64,000 nt of DNA from Firmicutes bacterium HGW-Firmicutes-1. Lineage in GTDB: Bacteria; Bacillota; Clostridia; Lachnospirales; Vallitaleaceae. Shown here piece by piece: positions 17,180-25,817 of the stretch. The stretch spans positions 124,001 through 188,000 of the forward strand of contig PHAG01000007.1 in NCBI GenBank assembly GCA_002841625.1, in the 5' to 3' direction. The translations under genes and the position numbers were made by a program. Below the pieces are notes generated by a model. It did not search any database and was not told the DNA's origin. It saw nothing but the letters and a program-made list of their open reading frames with translations. Each line of letters starts with the position of its first letter. The stretch's first letter is position 1.

Positions 17180-18478
17180 ATGAATATGTGGAAAGAGCTT
17201 TACATAAGCAAGCTTCAAGCTGTTGAGGAACTTGTAAAAGAAATAAAGTCAAATGATATTTGTGTTGCGCCATGTATGATGGGTGAACCAACGAATATAC
17301 TGAATGCTCTTTCAAAACGAGAAAATCTTGAGGGAGTTATACATCATCAATTATTACCTTTTGATCATCATACCTATTTGCAAGCGCACATGAAAGATAA
17401 GATTAAGCATGTATCATGGTTTACCACGGGATATTCTAGAAATGCAGTGCAAAGTGGTACGGCAGATTATATGCCAGTGTTCTATCATGAGGTACCCAAA
17501 TTTTGGAATGAGTTTTTAGAGTTAGATGTGTTATATGCTACAGTATCTAAAATGGATAAGCATGGATATTTCAGTTTTGGGATCGCAAACAGTGAATCTA
17601 GAGCTGCAATCAAAAAGGCGAAAAAAATATTTCTAGAAGTCAATGAAAATATGCCTAGAACCCACGGTGATAATTTTATACATATTTCGGATGTAGATCG
17701 TTTGTGTGAATGTAACACACCCTTACAAGAAGTGAAAAATCCAGACATAAACGAAATAGATAGGATTATTGGAGAATCTATAGCTCAGTTCATTCCAGAT
17801 GGAGCAACGATTCAACTTGGTATTGGAGGAATTCCAAATGCGATAGGGAAAGCTTTGCTGGGGAAGAAAGACTTAGGTATACATAGTGAGATGTTTACAG
17901 AAGTCATGGTGGATTTAATTCTTTCTGGAGCCGTCAATAATAAGAAGAAAACAATTCATCCAGGTAAAGTAATTACCACTTTTGCAGGTGGAACCAAAAG
18001 GATGTATGATTTTTTGGATGATAATCCAGGAATAGAATTTCACCCAGTAGATTATGTTAACAATCCAAATGTAATATCTTCCCATGACGATTTTATTTCA
18101 GTGAATTCATGTATTGAAGTGGACTTGTTAGGACAGGTTTGTTCTGAATCTATAGGCTATAAAAACTATAGTGGAACAGGTGGTCAGGTGGATTTTGTGA
18201 GAGGTGCTACGAAGTCAAGAGGTGGAAAATCATTTATTGCAATGTATTCTACAGCAAAAAAAGGCACTGTATCTAAAATCAAGCCGATATTAACAGAAGG
18301 ATCTGTAGTGACTACTTCAAAAAATGATGTTGACTATATTGCTACTGAGTTTGGTGTTGTTAGATTAAAGGGAAAAACCGCAGGACAAAGAGCAAAAGCA
18401 TTGATTTCTATTGCCCATCCGGATTTCCAAGAGTATTTGATTAGAGAAGCGTTGAGAATGAATTTAAACATACTGTAG
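17180..18478 (+). CDS. Acetyl-CoA hydrolase/CoA-transferase family protein (4-hydroxybutyrate/acyl-CoA transferase type)
   Basis: 432 residues from ATG 17180. An in-frame GTG at 17168 lies before the GGAGG at 17170-17174, so it is rejected; ATG 17186 is an alternative. The family active-site Glu lies in LGIHSEMFTEVMVDLI, and the CoA-handling Gly-rich stretch is IQLGIGGIPNAIGKALLG. Further family text is IHPGKVITTFAGGTKRMYDFLDDN and YSGTGGQVDFVRGA. It moves CoA between short-chain acids, offering a second exit from acyl-CoA besides PduL/kinase. Separated by ~215 bp from the BMC genes, so perhaps separately transcribed. Confidence 0.88.
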   Translation: MNMWKELYISKLQAVEELVKEIKSNDICVAPCMMGEPTNILNALSKRENLEGVIHHQLLPFDHHTYLQAHMKDKIKHVSWFTTGYSRNAVQSGTADYMPVFYHEVPKFWNEFLELDVLYATVSKMDKHGYFSFGIANSESRAAIKKAKKIFLEVNENMPRTHGDNFIHISDVDRLCECNTPLQEVKNPDINEIDRIIGESIAQFIPDGATIQLGIGGIPNAIGKALLGKKDLGIHSEMFTEVMVDLILSGAVNNKKKTIHPGKVITTFAGGTKRMYDFLDDNPGIEFHPVDYVNNPNVISSHDDFISVNSCIEVDLLGQVCSESIGYKNYSGTGGQVDFVRGATKSRGGKSFIAMYSTAKKGTVSKIKPILTEGSVVTTSKNDVDYIATEFGVVRLKGKTAGQRAKALISIAHPDFQEYLIREALRMNLNIL

Positions 18479-18530
18479 AAAAATCAAATAGTCATTATTT
18501 TATTTTAACAACCTAAAGGGAGGAATTACA

Positions 18531-19874
18531 ATGAGCGAAATAAAAATACAAAACAATAGATTAAATCGTTGGGTACCTGTAATAGCAAGTATAACAATTC
18601 AACTTTGCTTAGGTACAGCATATATATGGAGTGTATTTCAAACTGGCATTGCAACCAGACTATTTGAAGGAGACAATGCAGCTGCCGGACTTACCTTTGC
18701 TTTTCTACTTGGCATGCTTACCGTTGGTAGTTTGGTTGGAGGAAAGTTACAAGATAAATTTAGCCCAAAACCAGTAGTTATGGGAGGTGGTATCATTCTT
18801 GGAGTTGGGTTTTTCCTTTCCTCCTTCACCACTAGTTCAGCAAGCTGGATGCTTTGGGTGACCTATGGAATTCTTGGCGGTTTTGGTATGGGAATGATTT
18901 ATTCTACTACAATTGCCTGTAGCCAAAAATGGTTTCCAGATAAGAGAGGGTTTATTACAGGTATTATTGTTTCTGCATTAGGCTTTGGTGGTGTTGTATT
19001 TACACCTATTGCAGAAATTTTAATAAAGAAGTTTGGCATAGATGGATCAGGTAATCTAATGCCTGGTGTTGGAGAGCTTCAGACATTTGCATGGCTTGGA
19101 GTTGTATTTATTATTGTTTGTGTTATAGGATCCTTCTTTATTAGTAATCCACCTGTTGGGTATAAACCTGAAGGTTGGACGCCTCCCGCGCCAAAGGGTG
19201 GATTGATACATCAAGACTTTACACCCTTGGAGGTGCTTAGAACGCCCCAGTTTTACATGGTAACCCTTACGTTAATGTTGGCGTGTATGGCAGGGTTGAT
19301 GATTATAGGCTTTGCAAAGCCTATTGCAATCGCAAAAGATCTTGCCAAGGTTGCAGCTGTTGGAGTTATGATTATTTCGATTTTCAACTCCCTAGGGCGA
19401 GTGTTTTGGGGTTGGGCATCTGATAAAATTGGTAGGAAAAATACAATAATGATTTTGTTGTTATTAACGGCAAGCATGATATTACTTGTCAATTGGGCAA
19501 CGGGATATGCTGTGTTTGCATTAATAGCAATTGTAGGGTTTTCATACGGAGGCTTTCTGGGTGTATTTCCAGCCCTTGCTGCAGATTACTGGGGTAGTAA
19601 AAATATGGGAACGAATTACGGGATGGTTCTTCTTGGATTTGGAGCAGGTGCAGTTGCCTCGATTTACATAGCTGGTTATTATAAAAATGTAGCGATTATA
19701 ACAAAAGTAGTTGATGGTGTTACTATAACGGGAACTGATTTAAGTAAAATGTACCCTGCATTTATCATTGCATCTATTGCTTCGTTACTTGGATTCGTAT
19801 TAATACTTTTCTTAAAGCCACCTAGTATAAAGGATGTCATTGAAATCAAATCACTTCAAGAAGTAGTTGATTAA
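18531..19874 (+). CDS. MFS transporter, OxlT (oxalate:formate antiporter)-like
   Basis: 447 residues, about 12 predicted membrane helices. Opens WVPVIASITIQLCLGTAYIWSVF, as in OxlT-family carriers. It carries the loop GGKLQDKFSPKPVVMGGGI and the matching central SLGRVFWGWASDKIGRKNT (the MFS A-motif pair). Located 52 bp after the CoA transferase with AAAGGGAGG upstream, it probably exports or exchanges the carboxylate made by the pathway or imports a substrate. The substrate is not deducible. The riboswitch promoter begins in its last codons. Confidence 0.85.
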   Translation: MSEIKIQNNRLNRWVPVIASITIQLCLGTAYIWSVFQTGIATRLFEGDNAAAGLTFAFLLGMLTVGSLVGGKLQDKFSPKPVVMGGGIILGVGFFLSSFTTSSASWMLWVTYGILGGFGMGMIYSTTIACSQKWFPDKRGFITGIIVSALGFGGVVFTPIAEILIKKFGIDGSGNLMPGVGELQTFAWLGVVFIIVCVIGSFFISNPPVGYKPEGWTPPAPKGGLIHQDFTPLEVLRTPQFYMVTLTLMLACMAGLMIIGFAKPIAIAKDLAKVAAVGVMIISIFNSLGRVFWGWASDKIGRKNTIMILLLLTASMILLVNWATGYAVFALIAIVGFSYGGFLGVFPALAADYWGSKNMGTNYGMVLLGFGAGAVASIYIAGYYKNVAIITKVVDGVTITGTDLSKMYPAFIIASIASLLGFVLILFLKPPSIKDVIEIKSLQEVVD

Positions 19875-19894
19875 CAGCTTAAAAGAGTTATAAT
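19867..19894 (+). promoter_or_regulatory. Predicted sigma-A promoter of the cobalamin operon
   Basis: TTGATT (19867-19872), 16-bp spacer, TATAAT (19889-19894). It overlaps the end of the MFS gene and would start RNA near 19901, about 50 nt before the riboswitch. Assigned by eye. Confidence 0.6.
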
Positions 19895-19949
19895 ATATGT
19901 ACCACATATAAAAAAACAATATGTAAAAACTTAATAAAATAATAAAAAG

Positions 19950-20115
19950 TATAGGTGCCTTCGATCTGAAGGTTAAAAGGGAAAACGGTGAAAAACCGGT
20001 ACAGCCCCCGCTACTGTAAGTGGTAAAGAAGCTTTTGCAATATACCATTGAGCATAATCAATTGCTTGAGAAGGTGAAAAGCGTGATCATCCACAAGTCA
20101 GGAAACCTGCCTATA
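19950..20115 (+). ncRNA. Cobalamin (AdoCbl) riboswitch
   Basis: The closing helix P1 is TATAGG (19950-19955) with CCTATA (20110-20115). The conserved core is present: GGTTAAAAGGGAA, AACGGTGAAAAACCGGTACAG hairpin segment, CCCCCGCTACTGTAAG, and the B12-box CCACAAGTCAGGAAACCTGCC near 20091-20111. It precedes cbiM and the whole cobalt-uptake and cobalamin operon. With a terminator immediately downstream it should switch off transcription when AdoCbl is abundant. Confidence 0.95.
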
Positions 20116-20194
20116 TGAAGTTATGACGCTTTCGGAGGGAAAGACTATATCATATACCATGTGATTACTTTGGGTTTGTGATCAGTATATAGTT

Positions 20195-20222
20195 GAATCT
20201 TCGAATGAAGATTCTTTTTTTT
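20195..20222 (+). terminator. Intrinsic terminator of the riboswitch expression platform
   Basis: Perfect 8-bp stem GAATCTTC (20195-20202)/GAAGATTC (20207-20214) with a GAAT loop and eight T (20215-20222). A further stem, ACTATAT (20144-20150)/ATATAGT (20187-20193), lies immediately before it. The competing antiterminator was not resolved by eye. Confidence 0.9.
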
Positions 20223-20223
20223 A

Positions 20224-20312
20224 TCCAGTAGGAAAGTTCTACTTTCCACGAAGCATAGAACAAAGCGTAAGATAGCATAAATTATTATGTAACACGCTGA
20301 CAAGCGCTTTGT
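20224..20312 (+). repeat. Dispersed non-coding repeat, copy B (between riboswitch terminator and cbiM)
   Basis: About 89 bp, homologous to 6871-6955. It begins TCCAGTAGGAAAGTT, has hairpin GGAAAGT/ACTTTCC, then ACAAAGCG paired with the terminal CGCTTTGT (20305-20312). Inserted directly after the terminator T-run and 32 bp before the cbiM start, so it forms the 5' leader of read-through transcripts. No reading frame. Confidence 0.7.
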
Positions 20313-20344
20313 TATTTATTCATGTAAAAGCAAAAGGAGGCACT

Positions 20345-21076
20345 ATGAAAAACAAGAAATTTGCACTTGGTTTATTATTTTTAATATTACTTTTTCAAGC
20401 AAAACCTGTTTATGCTATGCATATTGCGGAAGGCTTTTTGCCTCTGAAGTGGTGCATTTTTTGGTTTGCTTGTTCGATTCCTATTGTAACATTGGGTATT
20501 TATAAGCTAACGAAAAGAATTCAAAAAAATCCTGAACAAAAAATGCTAGTTGGAGTGAGTGGAGCCTTTACATTTGTTTTATCTGCGCTTAAAATGCCGT
20601 CAGTAACAGGAAGCAGTTCACATCCAACAGGTGTGGCATTAGGAGCTATTTTGTTTGGACCTATGACTATGAGTGTACTAGGAACGATTGTATTGCTTTT
20701 CCAAGCCCTTCTTTTGGCACATGGAGGACTAACTACTTTAGGCGCAAATGTATTTGCTATGGCAATAGTAGGTCCGGTAACTGCCTATTGGTTATATTGG
20801 GCCAGTATCAAACTTGGCTTGAATCGTTCTATTGCTGTGTTTTTTGCAACAGTTATATGTAATATTTTTATTTATGCAACAACATCGTTTCAATTGGCGC
20901 TTGCTTTTCCAGGAGATAGCTTTGCAGCTTCTAGTCTTAAGTTTTTAACTGTATTTGCAGTGACTCAAATACCACTTGCAATCATCGAAGGATTATTAAC
21001 AGTCATGATCTTTAACTTTTTAGAAAAGCATGAAAGCACAGAGTTAGAAAAAATGCTAATTGCCATAAAGGAGTAG
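20345..21076 (+). CDS. cbiM: Cobalt ECF transporter substrate-specific membrane subunit CbiM
   Basis: 243 residues from ATG 20345; the longer frame from 20309 lies upstream of the AAAGGAGG site at 20333-20340. It begins with a signal-like hydrophobic segment cut before MHIAEGFLPLKWC, the mature N-terminus whose Met-His coordinates cobalt in CbiM/NikM. Further family text is VGVSGAFTFVLSALKMPSVTGSSSHPTGVALGAILFGP. Multi-helix membrane protein. First gene behind the B12 riboswitch. Confidence 0.96.
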   Translation: MKNKKFALGLLFLILLFQAKPVYAMHIAEGFLPLKWCIFWFACSIPIVTLGIYKLTKRIQKNPEQKMLVGVSGAFTFVLSALKMPSVTGSSSHPTGVALGAILFGPMTMSVLGTIVLLFQALLLAHGGLTTLGANVFAMAIVGPVTAYWLYWASIKLGLNRSIAVFFATVICNIFIYATTSFQLALAFPGDSFAASSLKFLTVFAVTQIPLAIIEGLLTVMIFNFLEKHESTELEKMLIAIKE

Positions 21077-21080
21077 AACC

Positions 21081-21371
21081 ATGAAGAAGAATAAGAATTT
21101 AATATTTATATTATTGATTTTAGCACTATTAATTCTTCCGTTTATAGTAGCTAATCAAGGAGAATTCGGTGGTACAGATCAAATTGCACTTGATGTGGTA
21201 ATGGAAATTGATCCGAATTATCAACCAATAGCAGATAATATTTTTGTACCGGCAAGTGGAGAAATCGAATCTATGCTATTTACTTTACAAGGGGTTATAG
21301 GAGCAAGCTTTATCGGTTATTTTATAGGAACAAAAAGAGCTGCTTATAAAAGTAAGCATTCTGCTGGGTGA
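21081..21371 (+). CDS. cbiN: Cobalt transport protein CbiN
   Basis: 96 residues with two membrane helices flanking an extracytoplasmic loop (FGGTDQIALDVVMEIDPNYQPIADNIF), the normal CbiN plan. It assists CbiM in cobalt loading. It starts 4 bp after cbiM, and its stop overlaps the cbiQ start region. Confidence 0.92.
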   Translation: MKKNKNLIFILLILALLILPFIVANQGEFGGTDQIALDVVMEIDPNYQPIADNIFVPASGEIESMLFTLQGVIGASFIGYFIGTKRAAYKSKHSAG

Positions 21372-21376
21372 TATCA

Positions 21377-22141
21377 ATGGATCAATGGGCTTATGTAAAC
21401 AAGTTTAGTAAAATTCATCCCTTTGAGAAGTTTTTAGTAGCTATTGTAACGATGTTCTTAGTTCTTTTATGGGATAAACCAGTTTTCCAAGTATCTATCC
21501 TTATCATAATGGGCATAGGTACAGTCCTTGGTGCAGGTATTCCTTTTAAAGTATATATAAAATATATGACAATACCACTCCTATTTATTTTTATAACGCT
21601 CCTATCGGTTTTACTAGAAGTTCATACAGTCAATAAGGATTTTTTATTTACTATAGAAATTTTCCATGTGTTTATTGGTATAAGCAAAGAGAGCATAGGA
21701 GTAGCGATAGCACTATTCTTTAGAAGTACTGCGACACTTACATGTTTATATTTTCTAGCCATGACGACATCGATGCAGGAACTTATTTATTTGTTAGAGA
21801 AATTCCATTGTCCCTCTATTGTTACTGAGCTTATGGTTCTAACATACAGATTTATATTCGTTTTTTTAAAAACAGCAAGAACAATTTATTATGCCCAAAG
21901 TACAAGATTAGGTTATAACGGATTTGTTAGAAGTTTAAAATCTCTTAGTATATTAAGTTCAGTATTGTTTATCAAAGCCTATATGCAAGCAAAGGCGTTA
22001 AATCAAGCAACGCTTTCAAGAGGTTACCAAGGTACTTTTTATCAGCTTAATACAGAGCGAACCTTGAATAAAAGAAGACTTATCATTATTATTGCAGTAG
22101 AAATTGGGCTTTTTATAATAGGTGGAATTAGCCCAAAATAA
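21377..22141 (+). CDS. cbiQ: Cobalt ECF transporter transmembrane subunit CbiQ
   Basis: About 254 residues. ATG 21377 is preferred, with GGGTGAT just upstream; GTG 21368 in the same frame is possible. Several membrane helices. The coupling motif region ARTIYYAQSTRLGYNG and the later AKALNQATLSRGY correspond to the Ala-Arg-Gly coupling helices of T-components that contact the ATPase. Family start: HPFEKFLVAIVTMFLVLLWDK. Confidence 0.93.
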   Translation: MDQWAYVNKFSKIHPFEKFLVAIVTMFLVLLWDKPVFQVSILIIMGIGTVLGAGIPFKVYIKYMTIPLLFIFITLLSVLLEVHTVNKDFLFTIEIFHVFIGISKESIGVAIALFFRSTATLTCLYFLAMTTSMQELIYLLEKFHCPSIVTELMVLTYRFIFVFLKTARTIYYAQSTRLGYNGFVRSLKSLSILSSVLFIKAYMQAKALNQATLSRGYQGTFYQLNTERTLNKRRLIIIIAVEIGLFIIGGISPK

Positions 22142-22160
22142 ATCATCGGAGGATGTTCAA

Positions 22161-23012
22161 ATGAAGGAAACAATTTTACAGGCGTGTGATCTGAGATATC
22201 ATTATGAAGATGGAACCTGTGCGTTGGAAGACTTGAATATCCAAATTAAAAGGGGTAAAAAAACGGCGATCATTGGTGGAAATGGAGCAGGAAAGTCCAC
22301 ATTGTTTTTGAATTTTAATGGTGTATTAAGGCCAAAGGAAGGACATATCCTCTATAACGGTGAAATCGTTCAAAGCGACAAAAAGAGTATAAATAATTTG
22401 AGGAAAAAAGTAGGGCTAGTCTTTCAGGAACCAGATCATCAAATATTTTCTTCTAGTATTTATCAAGAAATTGCCTTTGGTCCTTTGAATTTTGGGTTAT
22501 CAAAGGAAGAGGTTAGCAGTAGAGTCGAAAAGGTTATGGAAGAAATGCAAATTACGCACCTAAAAGAGAAGCCTACCCATTTTTTAAGCTATGGACAGAA
22601 GAAACAAGTAGCGATAGCTTCCATTTTGGTTATGGAACCAGAGGTGATTATTTTAGATGAACCAACGGCAGGCTTAGACCCAATGCATATTAAGAAGTTG
22701 TTGCTACTACTGGATGCATTGAGTGAAAAAGGGATTACACTTATCATTGCAACCCATGATGTGAACTTTGCATATAGTTGGGCGGATTGTATACATGTCA
22801 TGCAAGAAGGTCAAATTATTCGATCGGGTTCGCCCCAAGAGATATTTATGGAGGAACAGGTGTTAGAAGCATCAAATATGGAAATGCCTTATATGGTTGA
22901 GTTTATGAAAAAGTATTTTCGGGGTAGCCAACTTTTTAAGGAAGACTTACCAAGAACAATTGATGAACTTGTACAAACAGTAAAAGGAGGGCTAATAAGT
23001 GGCAGAAATTAA
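22161..23012 (+). CDS. cbiO: Cobalt ECF transporter ATPase CbiO
   Basis: 283 residues from ATG 22161 behind CGGAGGATG. Walker A is IGGNGAGKSTLF, the Q-loop is VFQEPDHQIFS, the signature is LSYGQKKQVAIASIL, Walker B is VIILDEPTAGLDP, and the switch His is in IATHDVNFAYS. It energises CbiMNQ. Its 3' end overlaps cbiK by 14 bp. Confidence 0.96.
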   Translation: MKETILQACDLRYHYEDGTCALEDLNIQIKRGKKTAIIGGNGAGKSTLFLNFNGVLRPKEGHILYNGEIVQSDKKSINNLRKKVGLVFQEPDHQIFSSSIYQEIAFGPLNFGLSKEEVSSRVEKVMEEMQITHLKEKPTHFLSYGQKKQVAIASILVMEPEVIILDEPTAGLDPMHIKKLLLLLDALSEKGITLIIATHDVNFAYSWADCIHVMQEGQIIRSGSPQEIFMEEQVLEASNMEMPYMVEFMKKYFRGSQLFKEDLPRTIDELVQTVKGGLISGRN

Positions 23013-23778
23013 AAAAGCAATATTAGTAGTAAGCTTTGGAAGTAGTGTAGAGTCAGCAAGAGTAAAAGCCATTCAAAAAATTGAAGAGTTGATGAAGAGA
23101 ACCTTTGACAAATATCAAGTTGAAAGAGCCTTCACTTCAAATAGAATCATAAAAAAGCTAAAAGAGACTGAAGGTATCGTTATTGATACTCCAGAGGAAG
23201 CACTACAAAAACTAATCGAACAAGGTTTTCAAGAAATTATCATCCAGCCCTTGCATATTATTGCAGGCTACGAATTCGATAAAATTAAAAAAACTATTAT
23301 GGACAATGAAAATCCAAATATTGATATAAAGCTAGGGAAGCCATTGCTATTTGAAGAAACAGACTATCTAAAGGTTGTTGAAGCCCTTAAAACCCAATTG
23401 CCGGAGGATAAAGAAGAACAGGTCGTTATATTAATAGGGCACGGTACAAATCATTCAGCAAATGAGTGCTATGAGAAATTACAAGAGTACTTAAGCGATA
23501 AAAGATTACAGGTTTTTGTAGGAACAATTGAAGAGGGAGTAGACCCGATGATTACCAAATTGAAAGCTAGTAAATACAAAGAGGTCGTCTTAATTCCGTT
23601 CTTATTAGTAGCTGGAGATCACGTACAGAACGATTTGCTAGGTGATGATCAGCATTCCTGGAAAAGCAACCTGATTCACAACGGATATGCCGTAAAAGCT
23701 TATCACAAAGGCTTAGGGGAAAACCCAGCTTTTCAAGACCTATATATTCAACGCGTTAAAGATTTAATGAATGAGTAA
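22999..23778 (+). CDS. cbiK: Anaerobic sirohydrochlorin cobaltochelatase CbiK
   Basis: 259 residues, GTG start with AAAGGAGGG upstream. It inserts Co(II) into sirohydrochlorin, the first committed step of the anaerobic corrin route. Recognised from KKAILVVSFGSSVESARVKAI, the metal-site His in VVILIGHGTNHSANECYEKL, and IPFLLVAGDHVQNDLLGDDQHSW. No signal peptide, so cytoplasmic. It is followed by an odd tandem-repeat spacer before cbiC. Confidence 0.94.
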   Translation: MAEIKKAILVVSFGSSVESARVKAIQKIEELMKRTFDKYQVERAFTSNRIIKKLKETEGIVIDTPEEALQKLIEQGFQEIIIQPLHIIAGYEFDKIKKTIMDNENPNIDIKLGKPLLFEETDYLKVVEALKTQLPEDKEEQVVILIGHGTNHSANECYEKLQEYLSDKRLQVFVGTIEEGVDPMITKLKASKYKEVVLIPFLLVAGDHVQNDLLGDDQHSWKSNLIHNGYAVKAYHKGLGENPAFQDLYIQRVKDLMNE

Positions 23779-23893
23779 TCAAGAAAAGAATAATCAAGAA
23801 ATAAACAGACAAGAAATAAACAGACAAGAAATAAACAGACAAGAAATAAACAGACAAGAAATAAACAGACAAGAAATAAACAATAAGAAATAA
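23771..23893 (+). other. Possible 40-residue repeat mini-ORF overlapping the cbiK stop
   Basis: ATG 23771 lies inside the last codons of cbiK in another frame and reads through the 15-bp repeats as INRQE x5 before TAA 23891. There is no convincing ribosome site. Translation could only be by coupling to cbiK. It is probably a by-product of the repeat. Confidence 0.2.
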
Positions 23894-24000
23894 ACAACAA
23901 GAAATAAACAACAAGAAATAAACAACAAGAAATAAACAACAAGAAATAAACAACAAGAAATAAACAACAAGAAAGTACAACAACAAGAAAGTACAACAAT
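23780..24000 (+). repeat. Three-phase tandem repeat between cbiK and cbiC
   Basis: Three adjacent arrays share the core CAAGAAA. The first is five exact 15-bp units CAAGAAATAAACAGA (23795-23869) plus degenerate copies on each side. The second is six exact 14-bp units AAGAAATAAACAAC (23885-23968). The third is two 16-bp units AAGAAAGTACAACAAY (23969-24000). Almost no C/T on the coding strand apart from fixed positions, so the RNA would be nearly unstructured. It fills most of the 271-bp gap (23779-24049). The remaining part has only the cbiC ribosome site GGGAGG. Confidence 0.9.
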
Positions 24001-24049
24001 ACAACAAAGAAACGACGATAAGATAATGAACGAATAGGGAGGACAAAAA

Positions 24050-24688
24050 ATGAGCTACCGATATATCGAAGACCCGATGGAAATAGAAAAGAGAAGTTTT
24101 GAAATAATCCAGGAGGAAATGAACAATACCCAGCTTCCACCTTTGAAGCTTGCTATTATGAAAAGGGTTATACACACTACTACGGATTTTATTTATGAAG
24201 ATATTTTGCTATTTAAAGAAAATGTTGAAAATATTCTACTTAGTGCCGTTCAAAAGGGATGTACAATCATTACAGATACAGAAATGATTAAATCAGGGAT
24301 CAGTAAAAAGCTAGCAGACCAGTTAGGTGTCAAAATAGTTTGCTTTGTGGGAAGCCAGGAAGCAATAGATGAAGCAAATAAACAAGGTATCACAAGATCT
24401 ATGGCTGCAGTTGACATTGCAATTGCACTACCAGGAAAAAAGGTATTTGCGATTGGAAATGCGCCCACTGCCTTATACAGAATTATGGAATGGTGTTCAG
24501 AAGGCAATCAAGGTATAGAAGCGGTTATAGGTGTTCCAGTAGGTTTTGTAGGCGCAGCTGAATCCAAAGAAGAGCTATGGGAAAAAGAGCTTCCTTCAAT
24601 CATTACAAAGGGAAGAAAAGGGGGAAGTACGATAGCAGTCGCAATCATTAACGCAGTGATGAGAGAAGCGGTGAAGCATGGTGGATGA
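24050..24688 (+). CDS. cbiC: Cobalt-precorrin-8 methylmutase CbiC
   Basis: 212 residues. It moves a methyl group from C-11 to C-12 to give cobyrinate. Family start YIEDPMEIEKRSFEIIQEEM; the catalytic His is in RVIHTTTDFIYED; SGISKKLADQLG and VFAIGNAPTALYRIMEWC follow, with VIGVPVGFVGAAESKEEL. ATG behind AGGGAGG, after the repeat spacer. Its end overlaps cbiD by 11 bp. Confidence 0.95.
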   Translation: MSYRYIEDPMEIEKRSFEIIQEEMNNTQLPPLKLAIMKRVIHTTTDFIYEDILLFKENVENILLSAVQKGCTIITDTEMIKSGISKKLADQLGVKIVCFVGSQEAIDEANKQGITRSMAAVDIAIALPGKKVFAIGNAPTALYRIMEWCSEGNQGIEAVIGVPVGFVGAAESKEELWEKELPSIITKGRKGGSTIAVAIINAVMREAVKHGG

Positions 24689-25817
24689 AAGTAGATATCT
24701 CCTTAAGGGTGGGAAAAAACTACGAACAGGTTACACATCAGGTTCGTGCGCAGCGGCAGCCTCGAAAGCTGCTGCATGGATGCTCAAAAATCAACAAACC
24801 TTGGATTGTATAACAATTGATACACCAAAGGGATGGGTCTTAAAACTTAATGTATGTAAACCAAGCTTCAATAAAATAGAAGCCTCCTGTTGCATTATTA
24901 AAGATTCAGGAGATGATCCGGATATCACCAATGGCATGGAGGTTTGGGCAACGGTAAGCTTAAACGAGGATGTCAAAGTTAGCATCACGGGAGGTCCAGG
25001 GGTTGGTAAAGTGACACAAAAAGGTTTGCAAATTTCAGTAGGTCACTCAGCTATTAACCCAGTGCCCCTCCTGATGATCGAACAAGAAATAAGAAGCATT
25101 TATGAAGAACCTCAAGGAGTTACGGTGGTAATACATTTGCCAGAGGGTGAAGCTTTAGCAAAAAAGACTTTTAATCCTAAGCTAGGTATTATAGGTGGGT
25201 TATCTATATTAGGAACCTCAGGAATTGTAGAGCCGATGTCAGAGGATGCGTTAAAAGATACAATTACTCTAGAGCTCAAGGTACTAAAAGAGAAAGGGTT
25301 TACAACTGTTGTACTTGCACCAGGTAATATTGGTGAAAAGTTCTTAATGAACCACTTCAGTATGAGAAGTATCAATATGGTAAAAATGAGCAATTATCTA
25401 GGTCATGCCCTTGAGCAATGTGTTGCTTTAGGCTTCAAACGAATTATACTTGGAGGTCACCTTGGAAAACTCATCAAACCAGCTGGTGGAATTTATTATA
25501 CACATAATCGAGTGAGCTCCACGAGAATGGAAATATTAACAGCGAATCTAGTACTACTTGGTATGAAGAATGAAGATCTAGTTGCTATTATGAACTGTAG
25601 AACAACAGATGAAGCGATAGAAATTATTACGAAGACGGGTATGGAAGAGATCTACAAGTTGTTGGCCAATAAGGCGGCTGACAATTGTAAAGCGTATTGC
25701 TTTGACCAATTAGAAATTGGAGTTGCTCTGTTTAGTATGAAGGAATTTTTAGCTGTGAGTGATGATTTCGAGCAGATATGGGGGAATATTCAAGATGAAT
25801 ACAATGAAAACAGTTAA
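24678..25817 (+). CDS. cbiD: Cobalt-precorrin-5B C1-methyltransferase CbiD
   Basis: 379 residues. Hallmark N-terminal LRTGYTSGSCAAAASKAAAW; then DSGDDPDITNGMEVWATV, ITGGPGVGKVTQKGL and the late LGGHLGKLIKPAGGIYYTHN. CbiD methylates C-1 in the anaerobic pathway and is unrelated to the other methyltransferases. Overlaps both neighbours (cbiC upstream, cbiE downstream), as expected for translational coupling. Confidence 0.96.
   Translation: MVDESRYLLKGGKKLRTGYTSGSCAAAASKAAAWMLKNQQTLDCITIDTPKGWVLKLNVCKPSFNKIEASCCIIKDSGDDPDITNGMEVWATVSLNEDVKVSITGGPGVGKVTQKGLQISVGHSAINPVPLLMIEQEIRSIYEEPQGVTVVIHLPEGEALAKKTFNPKLGIIGGLSILGTSGIVEPMSEDALKDTITLELKVLKEKGFTTVVLAPGNIGEKFLMNHFSMRSINMVKMSNYLGHALEQCVALGFKRIILGGHLGKLIKPAGGIYYTHNRVSSTRMEILTANLVLLGMKNEDLVAIMNCRTTDEAIEIITKTGMEEIYKLLANKAADNCKAYCFDQLEIGVALFSMKEFLAVSDDFEQIWGNIQDEYNENS

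Noticed and set aside
18638-18832. Antisense frames within the MFS, chemotaxis and hem genes
   Set aside because: All lie opposite strongly coding, family-matched genes and lack start signals.
20309-20344. Longer CbiM start at 20309
   Set aside because: It begins inside the dispersed repeat, upstream of the real ribosome site, and would spoil the signal-peptide N-terminus.
23780-24000. CRISPR array
   Set aside because: Units of 14-16 bp sit head to tail with no unique spacers and no cas genes nearby.
23748-24175. Two long minus-strand reading frames of repeated Leu/Val/Phe text
   Set aside because: Antisense shadows of the tandem array; the 14- and 16-bp units rotate the frame and there is no start context.
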